DNA from: Chthonomonadaceae bacterium
GTDB taxonomy: Bacteria; Armatimonadota; Chthonomonadetes; Chthonomonadales; Chthonomonadaceae
Reading direction: 5' to 3'
Assembly: GCA_027450145.1 (NCBI GenBank)
Contig: DAIDKH010000002.1
Location: forward strand, 77,991-141,990
DNA length: 64,000 nt
The first letter of the stretch is position 1. The number at the start of each line of letters is the position of its first letter. The notes under the pieces were generated by a model. That model had not been told where the DNA came from, did no database searches, and saw only the letters and a list, made by a program, of their open reading frames with translations. The position numbers and the translations under genes were made by a program. Below are positions 62,211-64,000 of the stretch, one piece after another.

Positions 62211-64000
62211 TTGCAACTAAAACGGCTAAACCTGCTTGGCTTCAAAACCTTTGCCGATAAAACCGAAATCGAGATCGGCGAGGGACTAACTGCCATTGTT
62301 GGTCCAAATGGTTCTGGAAAGAGCAATATAGTCGATGCACTGCTGTGGGTGCTAGGTGAGCAAAATCCGAGGTTGCTGCGAGGCGATAAAGCCCAAGACG
62401 TGATATTCGCCGGTTCGGATACTCGCAAGGCTCTGGGTATGGCGGAAGTTCGCCTCACCATAGATAACCACGACCGACAACTGCCCGTCGATTTCGCCGA
62501 AGTCGTTATCACACGCCGCATATTTCGATCAGGCGAGAGCCAATACCTGTTAAACGGCGCGGCAGTACGATTGCGCGACATTACTGAACTATTTCTCGAT
62601 ACTGGTATGGGTCGAGGTGCCTATTCGGTTGTAGGGCAACATGAGATAGATGCTGTGCTGTCGGCAAAATCTGAGGATCGGCGTGAACTGTTCGAAGAGG
62701 CAGCAGGTATCAAAAAGTATCGTGCCAAGAAGCGAGAAGCGCTTCGTCGTCTTGATACTGCCGAGACCAATCTGCAGCGCATTGCGGACATAATCTCTGA
62801 GTTAAACAGGCAACGAGTACCTCTGGAAAAACAGGCGCTGGCCGCCGCGCGTTATATAAAATTAAAAGAGGATCTGGCTCAAATTGAAATTGGCTTGCTG
62901 GTAGCAGAAATTCACCGAGCCGATTACGAACTTGCCGCCACGCGTGAGGAACGGGAGGCGATTCAGGGGGATCTTCTGGACCTGGACGGCCAGTTGATTC
63001 GATTGGAAAGGCTCGCGGAGGATGCCGACCTGCGGATGCAGGATGCCGACGAGGCCCTGAATACCGCCCAAAAACTGCAGTTGGAAACCTCCCGATACCA
63101 TGAGCAGCTTAGATCGCAAGTTGCACTTTTGCAGGAACGCGTGCGATCCACCACCGATGGCCGTGATCAGTTGACTGCGGAGATTGCAGAACTGAAGCTG
63201 CAAGCCGAACGACAGGAAACCATGATTGCTGCGGACGAGGCCGACCTTTCAGAGGCAGCAGCACTCTACCGCGAGGTTAGTGCCAAATGGTCGGTCTCGG
63301 GCCGTGATCTGCGTGATCAGGAGGACACGCTTCGACAAACGCTGAAAGAAATTGAAACCCACCAGTCACTGCAGCTACGTCGGGAACGAGAGCGATCCGA
63401 TTTTCAACGCCGTCTCACGACTGAACAACTGCGCCTCGAAAATATAACAACAGAACGGGGTCAACTTGAGGATGAGGCTGAGGCGCTTGCCGAGCAGATT
63501 TCGGGCTACGATCGACGTCAACAGGTATTACAACAACAAATTGCTGAACTTAAACAGCAGTCCTCACAGCATCGCACAGAGTTGGCAGCTGTAAAGGACC
63601 AGTTCAGTAGTGCATCCATTGAGATCACCAGGTCTCGAGAAGACGTTGACCTGTTGCGACGAAAATCTGCAGAGCACCATGCGCGCCTGCAAACACTGCA
63701 GGAGTTGCAACAGAGCCACGACGGATTTTACCAGGGTGTTAAAGCGGTATTGGATGCCGTAAGACGTGGTGAACTCACTGGCTTTTACCAACCTTTGGTT
63801 GAGTTGCTTGAGGTTCCAGAAAAATACCGAGTTGCTGTTGAGGTAGCACTTGGTGGTAGCCTACAAGACGTGGTAACCCTCACGGAGCGAGAGAGCCGTG
63901 CCGGCATCGATTGGCTAAAAGCCCATCGCGCAGGTCGTGTTACCTTCTTACCGCTTCCACTGCTTCGCCCGCCACAACCACTTTCTGTCCAGGCAGGCCG
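62211..64000 (+). CDS. smc: chromosome segregation SMC protein, 3'-truncated by window edge
   Basis: N-terminal 596 codons from TTG 62211; the frame is open at the window end. ABC-type head: LKRLNLLGFKTFADKTEIEI, Walker A GPNGSGKSNIVDALLWVLGEQ, then SGESQYLLNGAAVRLRDI, GRGAYSVVGQHEIDAVL, RRELFEEAAGIKKYR. A coiled coil of about 330 residues follows, then the start of the hinge: VEVALGGSLQDVVTL, GRVTFLPLPLL. Complete SMC would be about 1,180 residues. Works with ScpAB in chromosome condensation. A TTG start with AGGATC upstream. Confidence 0.95.
   Translation, partial: MQLKRLNLLGFKTFADKTEIEIGEGLTAIVGPNGSGKSNIVDALLWVLGEQNPRLLRGDKAQDVIFAGSDTRKALGMAEVRLTIDNHDRQLPVDFAEVVITRRIFRSGESQYLLNGAAVRLRDITELFLDTGMGRGAYSVVGQHEIDAVLSAKSEDRRELFEEAAGIKKYRAKKREALRRLDTAETNLQRIADIISELNRQRVPLEKQALAAARYIKLKEDLAQIEIGLLVAEIHRADYELAATREEREAIQGDLLDLDGQLIRLERLAEDADLRMQDADEALNTAQKLQLETSRYHEQLRSQVALLQERVRSTTDGRDQLTAEIAELKLQAERQETMIAADEADLSEAAALYREVSAKWSVSGRDLRDQEDTLRQTLKEIETHQSLQLRRERERSDFQRRLTTEQLRLENITTERGQLEDEAEALAEQISGYDRRQQVLQQQIAELKQQSSQHRTELAAVKDQFSSASIEITRSREDVDLLRRKSAEHHARLQTLQELQQSHDGFYQGVKAVLDAVRRGELTGFYQPLVELLEVPEKYRVAVEVALGGSLQDVVTLTERESRAGIDWLKAHRAGRVTFLPLPLLRPPQPLSVQAG

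Noticed and set aside
62862..63203. Minus-strand open frame opposite smc
   Set aside because: Antisense to the coiled-coil-coding region, a usual artefact; amino-acid composition not protein-like.
1..64000. CRISPR arrays, insertion sequences, prophage genes, rRNA or tRNA genes
   Set aside because: No regular direct repeats, transposase or integrase motifs, phage structural genes or stable-RNA signatures found when reading both strands.

Overview
The window most likely comes from a member of the Armatimonadota (Capsulimonas/Chthonomonas/Fimbriimonas-like) or a close relative; this is inference from gene content. The main clue is two DUF1559 pseudopilins whose type IV-pilin-like N-terminus ([20 protein letters not shown], followed by FPVFAQARE and then Q/K-AR) is of the kind greatly expanded in that phylum. 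Partial LPS-transport machinery points to a diderm. Many carbohydrate-active proteins point to a saprophytic polysaccharide degrader. GC is moderate. There are no tRNA or rRNA genes, no insertion sequences, no phage genes and no CRISPR array that I can see, so this reads as ordinary chromosome with some accessory islands.

Layout. 1-4755 (minus): a LacI regulator behind a near-perfect sigma70 promoter with a palindromic operator, then a DUF1559 pseudopilin, a small one-TM protein, a TPR protein and a Tat-exported CRTAC1-like FG-GAP protein cut by the window edge. 4859-8534: DUF4230 and DUF5658 membrane proteins, a cold-shock protein, an A-type Fe-S carrier and an M55 D-aminopeptidase. 8621-15931: two DgoD-like sugar-acid dehydratases flanking an M2-like metallopeptidase, then (minus) a PhyH-like protein and a two-domain putative glycosidase. 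16139-18338: aldo/keto reductase, YggX-like protein, ADP-ribosylglycohydrolase-like protein. 18440-27547 (minus): one tightly overlapping operon, rlmN, LptC-like, LptA-like, lptB, LptF/G, DUF3084, RuvC/YqgF-fold protein, FAH-family protein and a secreted protein. 27847-31437 (plus): a second LacI/small-TM/pseudopilin cassette with a glycoamylase-family protein. 31673-36975: a compact set of serC, E2-type acyltransferase, P450 and GNAT-like protein with a convergent second P450, which looks like a small specialised-metabolism cluster. 36997-39396: proS and a nitroreductase. 39397-40201: about 0.8 kb of non-coding sequence with several hairpins. 40202-50467: small protein, moeA, GH16, glyS, ROK kinase, SRPBCC protein, unknown, sucD, fatty-acid-hydroxylase family protein with a long structured leader, CCA-adding enzyme with an apparently leaderless promoter, sugar isomerase. 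50551-64000: alaS, smpB, DCC and DUF2071 proteins, a membrane protein, a GH99-like protein, esterase, Gfo/Idh oxidoreductase, two-domain dCTP deaminase, TlpA-like protein and the N-terminal part of smc.

How the genes work together. Housekeeping translation and tRNA genes (proS, glyS, alaS, smpB, cca, rlmN) are interspersed with glycan-catabolism genes. The two LacI-headed cassettes look like regulated glycan-response loci. The P450/acyltransferase set and the structured non-coding regions at 39.9-40.2 kb and 47.3-47.6 kb are the parts least explained by known systems. Starts, promoters and hairpins were read by eye; no searches or folding programs were run.
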